Part shown: one piece after another, positions 1 to 6,495 of the stretch
Layout of the letters: each line of letters starts with the position of its first letter
Numbering within the stretch: the stretch's first letter is position 1
Assembly: GCA_945947715.1 (NCBI GenBank)
Contig: CAMEYZ010000070.1
Coordinates: forward strand, 1 to 9,329
Origin: an uncultured Clostridia bacterium
GTDB taxonomy: Bacteria; Bacillota; Clostridia; Oscillospirales; Ruminococcaceae
DNA: 9,329 bases
Direction: 5' to 3'
Notes under the pieces: model-generated
What the model was told of the DNA's origin: nothing
Databases searched by the model: none
Seen by the model: only the letters and a program-made list of their open reading frames with translations
Program-made: the position numbers and the translations under genes

Positions 1-805
1 GGACGCAAAGAGATATAATATAATCACTCTGAAAAACGGCTTCCACGGACGTACTATCACTACCCTTTCCGCAACGGGACAGGATAGCTTCCACAACTAT
101 TTCTTCCCCTTCACAGAGGGATTTATCTACGCAGATGCCAATGATATTGATGACCTGAAAAGCAAGATAGATGATACGGTCTGCGCTGTGATGATAGAGT
201 TCATTCAGGGCGAGGGCGGAGTTAATGTCCTTGAAAAGGCTTACGTTGAGGAGCTTTTCAGAATTTGCGCCGAAAAGGATATCCTGGTCATCGGCGACGA
301 GGTACAGACTGGAATGGGCAGAACGGGCAGGCTTCTCGCTTCGGAGAATTTCGGTGTGAAGCCCAACATCACCACCCTTGCAAAGGGTATCGCAGGCGGT
401 ATCCCCATGGGTGCCTGCCTTGCCGATGAAAAGACCTGCAATGTTCTCACAAGAGGCACCCACGGCTCCACCTTCGGAGGAAATCCCATTGCCTGCGCAG
501 GCGGAAATGCAGTTATCGACAGGATAACGTCCGAAGGCTTCCTTAGCAAGGTCTCTGCCAAAGGAGAGTATTTCCGCGAAAAGCTTCTTGCCATGGACGG
601 CGTGAAGTCGGTCAGCGGAATGGGTCTTATGATAGGCATAGAGCTTGAAAAGGACAACGCCGCAGAGGTCTGCGCAAAGTGCATAGACAACGGTCTGCTG
701 GTGCTGACCGCAAAGACTAAGGTTCGTCTGCTGCCGCCGCTTACGATATCCTATGAGGACATCGACAGGGGACTGGCAATACTTGCAAATGTCATTGCGG
801 AATAA
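1..805 (+). CDS. argD: Acetylornithine aminotransferase, C-terminal 267 residues (5' end outside window)
   Basis: Class-III pyridoxal-phosphate aminotransferase that makes N-acetylornithine from N-acetylglutamate semialdehyde and glutamate, a cytoplasmic step of arginine synthesis. The reading frame is open from base 2, so the gene enters from the left edge; about 130 of the usual ~395 residues are missing. Visible residue 1 is encoded at bases 2-4. Residues 10-26 carry the family signature NGFHGRTxxTLSATGQ. GDEVQTGMGRTG includes the PLP-contacting Asp (visible residue 99). The Schiff-base Lys is in LAKGIAGG (visible residue 128). GTHGSTFGGNP and the C-terminal RLLPPLTIS segment also match the ArgD/ornithine aminotransferase family. 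The neighbouring argF supports ArgD over other class-III aminotransferases. The internal ATG at 188 is not the real start. There is no obvious terminator after the stop, so read-through into the argF unit is possible. Confidence 0.95.
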   Translation, partial: DAKRYNIITLKNGFHGRTITTLSATGQDSFHNYFFPFTEGFIYADANDIDDLKSKIDDTVCAVMIEFIQGEGGVNVLEKAYVEELFRICAEKDILVIGDEVQTGMGRTGRLLASENFGVKPNITTLAKGIAGGIPMGACLADEKTCNVLTRGTHGSTFGGNPIACAGGNAVIDRITSEGFLSKVSAKGEYFREKLLAMDGVKSVSGMGLMIGIELEKDNAAEVCAKCIDNGLLVLTAKTKVRLLPPLTISYEDIDRGLAILANVIAE

Positions 806-833
806 GTCTAATGTAATTCTAATATTGTTTTCA

Positions 834-861
834 TTGGAGCAAAATCTTGCTGAGATATAAT
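834..861 (+). promoter_or_regulatory. Putative sigma-A promoter of the small ORF/argF unit
   Basis: TTGGAG (834-839), a 16-base spacer and a perfect TATAAT (856-861) lie in the gap after argD. Transcription would start near 868, just before the ribosome binding site of the small ORF at 885. The -10 box is consensus and the -35 box matches 4 of 6. No convincing ArgR box was found around it by eye. Confidence 0.6.
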
Positions 862-884
862 GGCAGCAGAAGGAGTGATCTGTT

Positions 885-983
885 ATGAAAGACGAAAAAG
901 ACGAAAAGGAATACGGCGTTATTGATGCGATATTCGACATTATCGAAATCGTGGTTGAATTTGTAATCGATATAATTACATAA
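885..983 (+). CDS. Small ORF, 32-residue acidic amphipathic peptide of unknown function
   Basis: I do not recognise this peptide. It has an ATG at 885 preceded by AGGAG (871-875) with a 9-base gap, and a TAA at 981-983. Sixteen bases separate it from the argF ATG. The product starts with a charged segment (MKDEKDEKEYG) and continues with about 20 residues rich in Ile and Val. There are 10 acidic and 3 Lys residues (net about -7), and no Arg, Cys, Trp or Pro. Asp14, Asp18, Glu21, Glu25 and Asp29 fall on one face of a helix, and nearly all other positions from 12 to 31 are hydrophobic. A membrane-associated or self-assembling helix is a reasonable inference. The absence of Arg argues against an arginine attenuation leader. 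It could also serve mainly to couple translation to argF. It is too short for most gene callers. Confidence 0.55.
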   Translation: MKDEKDEKEYGVIDAIFDIIEIVVEFVIDIIT

Positions 984-999
984 TCGGGAGGAAAAAACA

Positions 1000-1908
1000 A
1001 TGAAACACTTACTGAAAATGCTCGACCTGTCCAAGGACGAGATAATCGAGATACTCAATCTCGCAGACCAGCTCAAGTACGAGCTTAAGCACAATATCCC
1101 CCACAAAAAGCTGGAGGGCAAATCCCTCGGAATGATATTCCAGAAGGCATCCACAAGAACTAGGGTTTCCTTTGAAACGGGCATGTATCAGCTGGGCGGA
1201 AATCCGCTGTTCCTGTCCGCAAACGATCTCCAGATAGGTAGAGGCGAGCCCGTGCAGGACACCGCAAGGGTACTGTCTCGCTATCTGGACGGAATTATGA
1301 TCCGCACCTTCGCTCAGAAGGAGGTCGAGGACCTGGCAGAATACGGCTCAATTTCCGTTATCAACGGACTTACTGATTTCTGCCACCCCTGTCAGGTGCT
1401 TGCTGACCTGATGACTGTACGCGAGTTCAAGCAGCAGTTTGACGGTCTTAAGATGTGTTACATCGGCGACGGAAATAATATGGCAAACTCTCTTATCGTT
1501 GGCGGACTTAAGGTGGGCATGAAGGTATCTGTTGCTTGCCCCGAGAATTATCGTCCTGCCAAGGAGGTACTTGACTTCGCAAATGGAAACCCCGACTTCT
1601 TTATGACCGACAAGCCTATCGAAGCGGCTGTGGACGCAGATGTTATCTTCACCGACGTATGGACCTCCATGGGTCAGGAAGCTGAGAGGGCTGCAAGAGA
1701 AAAGGCCTTCGCAGGCTATCAGGTCAACGACGAGCTGCTTTCCGCAGCACATGCTGACTGCATGGTACAGCACTGCCTGCCTGCTCACAGGGAAGAGGAG
1801 ATAACCGAAAAGGTGTTCGAGGCTCACGCAAATGAAATCTTTGAAGAGGCGGAGAACAGACTCCATGCACAGAAGGCAGTCATGGTAATGACAATGGCCG
1901 AAAAGTGA
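1000..1908 (+). CDS. argF: Ornithine carbamoyltransferase
   Basis: Cytoplasmic enzyme that joins carbamoyl phosphate and ornithine to give citrulline in arginine synthesis. The 302 residues match the usual family length. The carbamoyl-phosphate loop STRTR is at residues 51-55 and HPCQ at 129-132. The ornithine-side DVWTSMGQE (SMG loop) is at 219-227, and HCLPAHR, with the catalytic Cys, at 258-264. These separate it from aspartate carbamoyltransferase. The start is fixed by GGGAGG at 986-991, 8 bases before the ATG. The gene follows argD and the 32-codon small ORF. Its TGA overlaps the next start codon in a GTGA arrangement, so the downstream hydrolase is probably translationally coupled. The biosynthetic role is preferred over the arginine deiminase pathway because of argD and the absence of arcA/arcC in view. 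Confidence 0.97.
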   Translation: MKHLLKMLDLSKDEIIEILNLADQLKYELKHNIPHKKLEGKSLGMIFQKASTRTRVSFETGMYQLGGNPLFLSANDLQIGRGEPVQDTARVLSRYLDGIMIRTFAQKEVEDLAEYGSISVINGLTDFCHPCQVLADLMTVREFKQQFDGLKMCYIGDGNNMANSLIVGGLKVGMKVSVACPENYRPAKEVLDFANGNPDFFMTDKPIEAAVDADVIFTDVWTSMGQEAERAAREKAFAGYQVNDELLSAAHADCMVQHCLPAHREEEITEKVFEAHANEIFEEAENRLHAQKAVMVMTMAEK

Positions 1909-2825
1909 GCTCTATGAGGAAGGAGCACCACAGACACAGCATTTTAAAAGATATTATCGGCATGCTCGACCTGACAAAGCTTTATCCGGTCGAGCGTGTC
2001 GTTCTTGAAGCGGCAGGCGGAAAAAGGTCCTCCGAGGGCACGGTGGACCATATTATCACAAGCGGCGAATATATGGTGCCCGTGAGGATGTACCCCCGTA
2101 AAAATGCCCGTTGGCTGATGATCTATATTCATGGCGGCGGCTGGGCTACCGAGAGCATCGACACCTACGATGGCGTGTGCAGGAGCATCTCCGAGGAGCT
2201 GCGCTGTCATGTCATTTCGGTGGAATATAGCCTTTCGCCTGAGAAAAAATTCCCCTATGCTCTGAATGAGTGCATGGCGGTAATATCCGAGGTGCGGAAG
2301 AATATCCGCATTTTCGGGCTTTCAGAGGAGGATATCGTTCTCTGCGGAGACAGTGCGGGAGGAAATCTTGCGGCTGCTGCCTGTACGCTGTTGCGCGACA
2401 GGGAGAATATCCACATATCAAAGCAGATACTGTTATATCCTGTGACGGGCTCCGATTACAGCGAGGCTTCGCCCTATGAGTCGGTCCATACCAAGGGGAC
2501 GGGATATTCTCTGACCTCTCGGCATATGAGAGATTATGTGACCCTTTACATGAACTCCGCCGATGACCTGAAAAGCCCCTATTTTACACTTCTGAACGGT
2601 ACGGATTTTTCGGGCATGCCCGATACGCTCATATTCACAGCCGAGAATGACCCGCTCTGCAGCGAGGGGAGAGCGTATGCTCATAAACTGGCGAAGGCAG
2701 GGAATTTTGTGAAGCATTACTGCGTGCGGGGAGCTTCTCACGGATTTTTTAAGGAATACAGCTCGGCAGCCGCGTCAAGAGCGAGAAATATTATGAGGGA
2801 TTTTCTTAAGGGGAGGTGCGGCTGA
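1905..2825 (+). CDS. HSL-family alpha/beta hydrolase (esterase/lipase-like)
   Basis: Probable cytoplasmic carboxylester hydrolase of the hormone-sensitive-lipase type (bacterial family IV); no signal peptide or membrane segment is seen. In the 306-residue product the oxyanion-hole motif HGGGW is at 76-80 and the nucleophile Ser150 sits in GDSAGG (148-153). Asp249 (ENDPL) and His279 (ASHGF) complete the triad. All catalytic residues are present, so it should be active; the substrate cannot be read from sequence. The GTG at 1905 overlaps the argF stop (GTGA); an in-frame ATG at 1914 is an alternative. Neither has a strong ribosome binding site, so translation probably depends on coupling to argF. 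Its own TGA shares one base with the ATG of the acyltransferase-like gene downstream, which suggests that the two act on related acyl esters. Confidence 0.9.
   Translation: MSSMRKEHHRHSILKDIIGMLDLTKLYPVERVVLEAAGGKRSSEGTVDHIITSGEYMVPVRMYPRKNARWLMIYIHGGGWATESIDTYDGVCRSISEELRCHVISVEYSLSPEKKFPYALNECMAVISEVRKNIRIFGLSEEDIVLCGDSAGGNLAAAACTLLRDRENIHISKQILLYPVTGSDYSEASPYESVHTKGTGYSLTSRHMRDYVTLYMNSADDLKSPYFTLLNGTDFSGMPDTLIFTAENDPLCSEGRAYAHKLAKAGNFVKHYCVRGASHGFFKEYSSAAASRARNIMRDFLKGRCG
2808..2816 (+). promoter_or_regulatory. Ribosome binding site that fixes the acyltransferase start
   Basis: AAGGGGAGG, nearly the full anti-Shine-Dalgarno complement, ends 8 bases before the ATG at 2825. It overlaps the in-frame GTG at 2816, so that GTG cannot be the start. 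Confidence 0.85.
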
Positions 2826-4114
2826 TGCCGGAAAATAAGGGAATGTTTTCCGAGTCCGAGCCATGGAGCAGACTGGACAATGCTGCGAAGCTGTTTCCGT
2901 CTACCACGAAAAAGTCTGATACGAGGGTATTTCGTTTCAGCTGCGACCTTGACCACGATGTTGACAAGGAGATACTCCAGCAGGCGGCAGATATGACCGC
3001 CGATGATTTCCCCGGATATATGTGTGTGATACAGAAGGGCTTTTTCTGGTATTATCTGGAGCACTGCGAGCTGCGGCCTGTTGTCACCGAGGAAAATCTG
3101 CCCGTGTGTGCGGAGCTGTACGACCCCGAGACCCGCGGGCTGCTGTTTCGGATAAGCTATCGGAACAATTCCGTGAATTTCGAGGTTTTCCATGCGCTTA
3201 CCGATGGAAACGGTGCGCTGCGATTTTTCAAGGCGCTGATATATAATTATCTGCTGCTGAGATTCCCCGATGAGTACAAGGAGCCGCCCAAGGAAACGGT
3301 GGACGCTTCAAAATCCCAGAAATCGGACGACAGCTTCCGCAGATATTACGACCCTAAGGCAATAAAAAAGGTCAAGGAAAAAAAGCCTGGACGAAGAGCC
3401 TATCATCTGACAGGGGAGCCTACCCGGGAATACCGGCTGCAGGTCATCGAGGGGATATGCTCGGTGAAGTCGGTCCACGATATGGCAAAGCGTTCGGGAA
3501 CTACTATCACGGTGTTTCTGACAGCGCTTTTCATGCAGTCCATACGAAAGGAAATGCCGCTGAGTGGATTAAAGCACCCCATGGTGATAAATGTTCCTGT
3601 GGACCTGCGGCACTATTTTCCGTCGGAAACAGCCAAGAATTTCTTCTCCACTATCGGAGTGGAATATGATTTCAAAAAGCGCAGTGGCGAGCTTTCCGAC
3701 ATAATCTCTGAGGTGGACAAGGGCTTTAAGTCGGAGCTCACCGAGGAAAAGCTGGCGGCGCGCATGAACAGAATGGCGTCTTTGGAGCATAATGCTGCTG
3801 CGAGGATAGCTCCGCTTCCGCTGAAAAATTTCGTGCTGCGCTGTGCAAGGAGCATCAAGGACGACTATGAAACGGCAGTAGTCTCTAACATCGGACGGAT
3901 AACCATGCCCGCTGAAATGGAGCGGCATATCCAGCAGTTCGGCATTCTTATCAGCACAATGAAGCTGCAGATGTGTATCTGTTCCTTTGGTGACAGGCTC
4001 CAGATAGGCTTTACGTCTGGCTTTACCGGCACGGATATCCAGCGGAACTTTTTTCGTGCTCTTTCGGAAATGGGCATCGGCGTAGAGATACGGTCAAATG
4101 AGTTTTTCAGCTGA
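2825..4114 (+). CDS. Alcohol acetyltransferase-like / condensation-fold acyltransferase
   Basis: A 429-residue protein resembling the alcohol acetyltransferase (AATase) branch of the CoA-dependent acyltransferase superfamily, which also includes NRPS condensation domains and wax-ester synthases. The catalytic motif HxxxDG is seen as HALTDG at residues 123-128, where His123 would be the general base. Further family-like blocks are PVDLRHYFPSETAKNFF (258-274) and SNIGRITMP (354-362), which correspond to the second half of the pseudo-dimeric fold. No carrier or adenylation domain and no transmembrane helix is present, so it stands alone in the cytoplasm. The likely reaction is transfer of an acyl group from CoA to an alcohol or amine; the substrate is unknown. 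The ATG at 2825 overlaps the hydrolase TGA by one base and has a strong ribosome binding site. Arginine codons are mixed (CGG, CGC, CGA, AGA, AGG), unlike the GH130 gene. Confidence 0.75.
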   Translation: MPENKGMFSESEPWSRLDNAAKLFPSTTKKSDTRVFRFSCDLDHDVDKEILQQAADMTADDFPGYMCVIQKGFFWYYLEHCELRPVVTEENLPVCAELYDPETRGLLFRISYRNNSVNFEVFHALTDGNGALRFFKALIYNYLLLRFPDEYKEPPKETVDASKSQKSDDSFRRYYDPKAIKKVKEKKPGRRAYHLTGEPTREYRLQVIEGICSVKSVHDMAKRSGTTITVFLTALFMQSIRKEMPLSGLKHPMVINVPVDLRHYFPSETAKNFFSTIGVEYDFKKRSGELSDIISEVDKGFKSELTEEKLAARMNRMASLEHNAAARIAPLPLKNFVLRCARSIKDDYETAVVSNIGRITMPAEMERHIQQFGILISTMKLQMCICSFGDRLQIGFTSGFTGTDIQRNFFRALSEMGIGVEIRSNEFFS

Positions 4115-4144
4115 GATAACAGCTTTGTAAAGGTGTGTGAGAAA

Positions 4145-4921
4145 ATGTCCGAAGAAATGAACAGCATAATTCAACAGAAGCTTGATGAGATAGAACAACG
4201 TGAGGACGTCCGCATCATACACTGCATCGAGTCGGGGAGCCGTGCCTGGGGCTTTGCCTCGCCCGACAGCGATTATGATGTGCGGTTTATCTATGTGCGC
4301 AGACCGGAATTTTATCTTAAGCTTGAAAAGACCAGGGACGTTATCGAGTGGCAGCTGGACGATACCCTTGACATCAACGGCTGGGATATACAGAAGGCCC
4401 TTCGTCTGCTGTACAGGTCCAATCCTACGCTTTTCGAGTGGAACGGCTCTCCGATAGTATACCGGACCTCCGAGGACTGGAAAATGGTCAGCGATGTTAT
4501 AAACGAGTATTTTGTCATGGAGTCGGGAATATATCACTACTTAAGCACTGCAAAGGGAAATTACAGGGAATATCTTAAATCGGACGAAGTAAGGCTCAAA
4601 AAGTATTTTTATGTAATACGTCCCATACTTGCTTGCAGGTGGATTCTGGACAGGAAATGTCCGCCGCCCATGCTGGTCGCAAGGCGTGTGGAGGCTGAGC
4701 TTGACAGCGAGCTGCGCCCTTATGTGGAGGAGCTGCTGGATATAAAGATGAACTCCCCCGAAACAGCTTACGGAAAGCGGATAGACCCGCTGAATGAGTA
4801 CATCGAGCACAGCATTGAGGATATACAGGCTGGGCTTGAAGCTGTAGATGACAGCAGGGAAGCGGATATAGACAGGCTCAATGGGATATTTCTGTCGATA
4901 CTTAAAAATTCCGGACGATGA
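4145..4921 (+). CDS. RlaP-type (DNA polymerase beta superfamily) nucleotidyltransferase
   Basis: A 258-residue predicted nucleotidyltransferase of the RlaP/YcgL-like group (PF10127 type), cytoplasmic. The polymerase-beta motif is clear: GSRAWGFASPDSDYD at residues 31-45, with Gly31-Ser32 and metal-binding Asp43 and Asp45. This is followed by VRFIYVRRPEFYL and by DINGWDIQKAL (76-86), which is typical of the family and probably supplies the third carboxylate. Some relatives sit in predicted RNA-repair loci, but the substrate is not established and no RNA ligase is in view. I chose the ATG at 4145, because AAAGGTG (4129-4135) lies 9 bases upstream. The in-frame GTG at 4133 overlaps that site and would add four residues. 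It lies 30 bases after the acyltransferase gene and is the last gene before the terminator. Confidence 0.85.
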   Translation: MSEEMNSIIQQKLDEIEQREDVRIIHCIESGSRAWGFASPDSDYDVRFIYVRRPEFYLKLEKTRDVIEWQLDDTLDINGWDIQKALRLLYRSNPTLFEWNGSPIVYRTSEDWKMVSDVINEYFVMESGIYHYLSTAKGNYREYLKSDEVRLKKYFYVIRPILACRWILDRKCPPPMLVARRVEAELDSELRPYVEELLDIKMNSPETAYGKRIDPLNEYIEHSIEDIQAGLEAVDDSREADIDRLNGIFLSILKNSGR

Positions 4922-4928
4922 TATATGA

Positions 4929-4958
4929 AACGGCTTGCTTATATGCAGGCTGTTTTTT
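4929..4958 (+). terminator. Rho-independent terminator of the argF-to-nucleotidyltransferase unit
   Basis: A 10-bp stem (AACGGCTTGC pairing with GCAGGCTGTT, two G-T wobbles) with a 6-base loop is followed by a run of Ts ending at 4958. It begins 8 bases after the nucleotidyltransferase stop codon. Confidence 0.85.
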
Positions 4959-4959
4959 A

Positions 4960-4982
4960 ATTAATTTATAGATTAAATTAAT
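4960..4982. repeat. AT-rich 9+9 inverted repeat
   Basis: ATTAATTTA (4960-4968) and TAAATTAAT (4974-4982) form a perfect inverted repeat around a 5-base spacer, immediately after the terminator. In such AT-rich DNA this may be chance, or it may be a protein-binding site. Confidence 0.4.
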
Positions 4983-5290
4983 CTGCGATAAAAAGTTTTT
5001 TGTAAAAATAAATCGGACATTTTATGTATTTTTTATTAGGGGAGGGGATTGTACCTGAAAAAATGTAATTATCTCACTGGAATTGGTTGATTTTTTATGA
5101 ACAATCCAGCTTTTGACTGCGGTTTACAGGAGCGGGTCGTTTGTTTGAAATATTATCCTTATCGGCGGGATATCGCGCAAATACGCGGTTTGCGTTATAA
5201 ACCTCCGGTAGCTGCCATTGGATTTATAGAATGGTGTTGTGCAAGCTGCACAAGCTTAACAGCCTGCCAATGTGCAGGATTTATATGGTA
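4983..5290. other. Intergenic stretch without a convincing gene
   Basis: About 300 bases upstream of the GH130 promoter. The left third is very AT-rich and the right part (about 5100-5280) is more balanced. A 65-codon open frame (5097-5294) has no ribosome binding site and runs into the -35 box, so it is not called as a gene. Local dyads are CGCAAA/TTTGCG (5176-5181/5189-5194), TTGTGCA/TGCACAA (5237-5253) and CCTGC/GCAGG (5263-5267/5274-5278). These could be operators or parts of an RNA; no known riboswitch class was recognised. Confidence 0.5.
5237..5253. promoter_or_regulatory. Operator-like palindrome TTGTGCA-agc-TGCACAA
   Basis: A perfect 7+7 inverted repeat with a 3-base spacer ends 37 bases before the -35 box of the GH130 promoter. 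A third copy of the core (TGTGCA) occurs at 5271-5276. The size and symmetry suit a dimeric regulator, and the position upstream of -35 would suit an activator. No cognate regulator can be named. Confidence 0.4.
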
Positions 5291-5318
5291 TTGACATTTT
5301 CAAAAATTATGGTATACT
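5291..5318 (+). promoter_or_regulatory. Near-consensus extended -10 promoter of the GH130 gene
   Basis: TTGACA (5291-5296), a 16-base spacer and TATACT (5313-5318), preceded by the extended -10 TG at 5310-5311. Transcription would start near 5325, giving a leader of about 72 bases that contains a weak GCCG/CGGC hairpin (5347-5361) and the ribosome binding site AAAGGAAG (5381-5388). Confidence 0.85.
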
Positions 5319-5396
5319 TAAAATTAAGATAAATCACATGAACGCTGCCGCTGATAACGGCTATGAATTATCAAACTATGAAAGGAAGTATTCCAA

Positions 5397-6422
5397 ATGA
5401 AAACACAGATCGTAAACGGTGTATCAATGCCCAACATCCCCTGGCAGGATAAGCCTGCTGACTGCAGAGACGTAGTATGGCGCTATGACGCTAACCCTAT
5501 CATCAAGAGAGACCAGATCATGGTTAAGAAGGCTAACGGCTACAGAGAGCCCTCCAACTCTATCTTCAACAGCTCGGTAGTTCCCTTTGAGGTTGGCGAT
5601 TACAAGTTCGCAGGCGTTTTCCGCGTTGACGACAGAGAAAGAAACATGGAGCTCCACGCAGGCTTCTCTGTTGACGGTATCCACTGGGATATCAACGAGG
5701 AGAGAATCAAGTTCAAGTGCGATATTCCTGAGGTGGCAGAGTGGCAGTACGGCTATGACCCCAGAGTTTGCAAGCTCGAGGACAGATACATCGTTACATG
5801 GTGCAACGCTTACGGCTGGAAGCCCACTATCGGCATCGCTTATACATACGATTTCAAGGAGTTCACTCAGCTTGAGAACGCATACCTTCCTTTCAACAGA
5901 AACGGCGTTATGTTCCCCAGAAAGATCAACGGCAAGTATGTAATGATGAGCCGTCCTTCTGACAGCGGTCATACTCCCTTCGGCGATATGTTCATCAGCC
6001 AGTCCCCCGACCTCACCTACTGGGGCGAGCACAGACACGTAATGGGACCCTCTAAGGGCTGGGAGTCCACAAAGATGGGCGCAGGTCCTATTCCCATAGA
6101 GACAGACAGAGGCTGGCTCATTTTCTATCACGGTGTACTTACCTCCTGCAACGGCTATGTATACAGCTTCTCCGCAGCTCTCCTTGACAAGGACGAGCCC
6201 TGGAAGGTTCTTAAGAGAGGCGCTTCCTACCTTCTCAGCCCCCAGACAAGCTACGAGCTCATCGGTGATACCGACGCTGTAACATTCCCCTGCGCAAACC
6301 TCGTTGACAAGGATACAGGCAGGATCTGCATCTACTACGGCTGCGCAGATACATGCACATCTCTGGCATTCACCACTGTTGACGATGTTATGGATTTCCT
6401 TGACAATAACAGCCAGGTTTGA
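5397..6422 (+). CDS. GH130 mannoside phosphorylase, probably beta-1,4-mannooligosaccharide phosphorylase
   Basis: An inverting glycoside phosphorylase of family GH130 that cleaves terminal beta-1,4-mannose with phosphate to give alpha-mannose 1-phosphate, inside the cell; no signal peptide is seen. The 341 residues cover a five-bladed propeller fold. Blocks include WRYDANPII (28-36), SNSIFNSSVVPF (53-64), GVFRVDDRERNMELHAGFS (73-91) and YDPRV (120-124), where Asp121 is the likely catalytic acid. FPRK (Arg175), SRPS (Arg186), TKMGAG (Lys226) and YHGV (His245) probably bind phosphate. The length and the NSIFNS/FRVD blocks fit the mannooligosaccharide phosphorylase type (like R. albus RaMP2) better than the longer mannosylglucose phosphorylase type; this split is inferred. 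The segment at about 40-52 looks longer than usual. AGA makes up 13 of 17 Arg codons and AAC/TTC/AAG dominate, which suggests high expression. It has its own promoter and terminator, with no other glycan gene in view. Confidence 0.88.
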   Translation: MKTQIVNGVSMPNIPWQDKPADCRDVVWRYDANPIIKRDQIMVKKANGYREPSNSIFNSSVVPFEVGDYKFAGVFRVDDRERNMELHAGFSVDGIHWDINEERIKFKCDIPEVAEWQYGYDPRVCKLEDRYIVTWCNAYGWKPTIGIAYTYDFKEFTQLENAYLPFNRNGVMFPRKINGKYVMMSRPSDSGHTPFGDMFISQSPDLTYWGEHRHVMGPSKGWESTKMGAGPIPIETDRGWLIFYHGVLTSCNGYVYSFSAALLDKDEPWKVLKRGASYLLSPQTSYELIGDTDAVTFPCANLVDKDTGRICIYYGCADTCTSLAFTTVDDVMDFLDNNSQV

Positions 6423-6442
6423 TCTGATAAATAATTCATAAC

Positions 6443-6485
6443 AAAAAAATCAGCGGACGCTTTTGAAGTGACCGCTGATTTTGTT
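6443..6485. terminator. Bidirectional terminator between convergent GH130 and tetR genes
   Basis: An 11-bp perfect stem (AAAATCAGCGG at 6446-6456 with CCGCTGATTTT at 6472-6482) is extended inside by a second short stem (CGCTT/AAGTG). An A-run precedes it and a T-rich tail follows, so it provides a U-tract on either strand. It starts about 20 bases after the GH130 stop and ends about 10 bases before the regulator's stop. Confidence 0.88.
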
Positions 6486-6495
6486 ATTTAAATAT

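Noticed and set aside
868..999. Arginine attenuation leader ahead of argF
   Set aside because: The 32-codon frame contains no arginine codon, and no terminator/antiterminator pair is visible before argF.
831..1184. 117-codon minus-strand frame across the argF promoter
   Set aside because: It runs antisense to the small ORF and the start of argF, has a low-complexity Leu/Phe/Ser product and no supporting signals.
2816..2824. GTG at 2816 as start of the acyltransferase gene
   Set aside because: The codon lies inside the strong Shine-Dalgarno sequence of the ATG at 2825.
4960..5290. Insertion-sequence or phage remnant in the intergenic region
   Set aside because: No transposase fragment, flanking direct repeats or paired terminal repeats of suitable spacing were seen.
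5097..5294. 65-codon open frame in the intergenic region
   Set aside because: It has no ribosome binding site, an unusual Cys/Tyr/Trp-rich product, and it ends inside the -35 box of the GH130 promoter.
5424..6131. 235-codon open frame on the minus strand
   Set aside because: It lies wholly antisense to the GH130 gene, whose codon bias leaves few antisense stops, and it has no motif or ribosome binding site.
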